Source of the DNA: Chloroflexota bacterium
Lineage (GTDB): Bacteria > Chloroflexota > Dormibacteria > Dormibacterales > Dormibacteraceae
DNA length: 29,693 nucleotides
Assembly: GCA_005879675.1 (NCBI GenBank)
Contig: VBJE01000186.1
Coordinates: 1 to 29,693 of the forward strand
Direction: 5' to 3'
A program made the position numbers and the translations under genes. The number at the start of each line of letters is the position of its first letter. Within the stretch, counting starts at the first letter, position 1. This document shows, piece by piece, positions 29,508 to 29,693 of this stretch. The notes below the pieces were generated by a model. It did not search any database and had not been told where the DNA came from. It saw only the letters and a program-made list of their open reading frames with translations.

Positions 29508-29693
29508 CTAATCCGGCCCTCGCGGCATCCCAAAAACATGCATCGGCGCGACGGGGAGCAGTCCATCACTCTCGGTCTTGACGATCTGCCACCCGCCTTC
29601 GTGGACCATCCAGTGATGGCGATGGCACAGGAGGGCCATGTTCTCCAGCTCCAGCCCGCCGCCATTCATCCAGTGCACGATGTGATGCCCGTC
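29508..29693 (-). CDS. HNH endonuclease, C-terminal fragment (5' part beyond the window)
   Basis: The last 61 codons are visible. DGHHIVHWMNGGGLELENMALLCHRHHWMVHEGGW is the HNH motif (HH...N...H with LCHRHH) typical of DUF222/HNH proteins of GC-rich soil bacteria. The stop is TAG 29510-29508, 6 nt before the dinB GTG. The catalytic HNH part is here; the N-terminal domain cannot be judged. Confidence 0.88.
   Translation of the reverse strand, partial: DGHHIVHWMNGGGLELENMALLCHRHHWMVHEGGWQIVKTESDGLLPVAPMHVFGMPRGPD

Overview
This is a GC-rich (roughly two-thirds G+C), gene-dense chromosomal window with no rRNA, tRNA, CRISPR, insertion sequence or phage module that I can see. The gene content (R2-like ligand-binding oxidase, DUF1206 membrane protein, SnoaL-tailed ECF sigma factor with a convergent STAS gene, PPOX-class flavin/F420 proteins, DinB of the DLNxxFAS type, HNH endonuclease fragment) and the many apparently leaderless starts fit an actinobacterial or terrestrial Chloroflexota/Dormibacterota-like soil bacterium. 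The phylum is inferred and not proven.

Layout. 1-4980 is an aromatic-acid catabolic cluster. A CoA ligase and a flavin monooxygenase fused to an Old-Yellow-Enzyme domain lie on the minus strand. They are divergent from a RidA-like protein and a crotonase. Together they look like the 2-aminobenzoyl-CoA (anthranilate) or salicylyl-CoA route. 5022-10679 holds a small membrane protein, then a tight plus-strand run: R2lox, a 38-residue membrane microprotein, an Nei glycosylase, DUF1206, a diacylglycerol-kinase-like lipid kinase and a PAP2 phosphatase interrupted by an in-frame TGA. A YiiX-type cysteine hydrolase and a second, intact PAP2 enzyme follow. 10663-13965 holds a fold-III PLP enzyme and YceI on the minus strand, divergent from MarR plus a membrane-fused molybdopterin oxidoreductase.

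13987-17693 is a metal-uptake locus. A Fur-family regulator is divergent from an ABC ATPase, a permease, and a second permease fused in frame to its substrate-binding protein. Four 13-bp-phased TTGYGCAW repeats lie between regulator and transporter. 17749-20808 holds a DHFR-like protein, a lysoplasmalogenase and FtsH. 20845-22501 is a TetR-controlled membrane-protein operon with a strong promoter overlaid by three 16-bp-phased GAATTC elements. 22629-24063 holds a small hypothetical gene, an ECF sigma factor and an antisense-overlapping STAS gene. 24139-27927 is a plus-strand run: MFS efflux pump, DHFR-like, two PPOX proteins, a second RidA-like protein and a STAS/SpoIIAA-like protein. 27857-29693 (minus) holds the end of an HNH gene, DinB polymerase and a small coiled-coil protein.

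Expression signals recur across the window. Genes not closely coupled to an upstream gene often have an nAnnnT hexamer 5-7 nt before the start codon (leaderless type). Genes inside operons often overlap by ATGA, GTGA or TGATG. Two genes seem to use CTG within a CTGA overlap and a third gene appears to start at a non-overlapping CTG. No gene-free stretch exceeds 300 bases. The longest are about 127 nt (22502-22628) and 126 nt (12386-12511).
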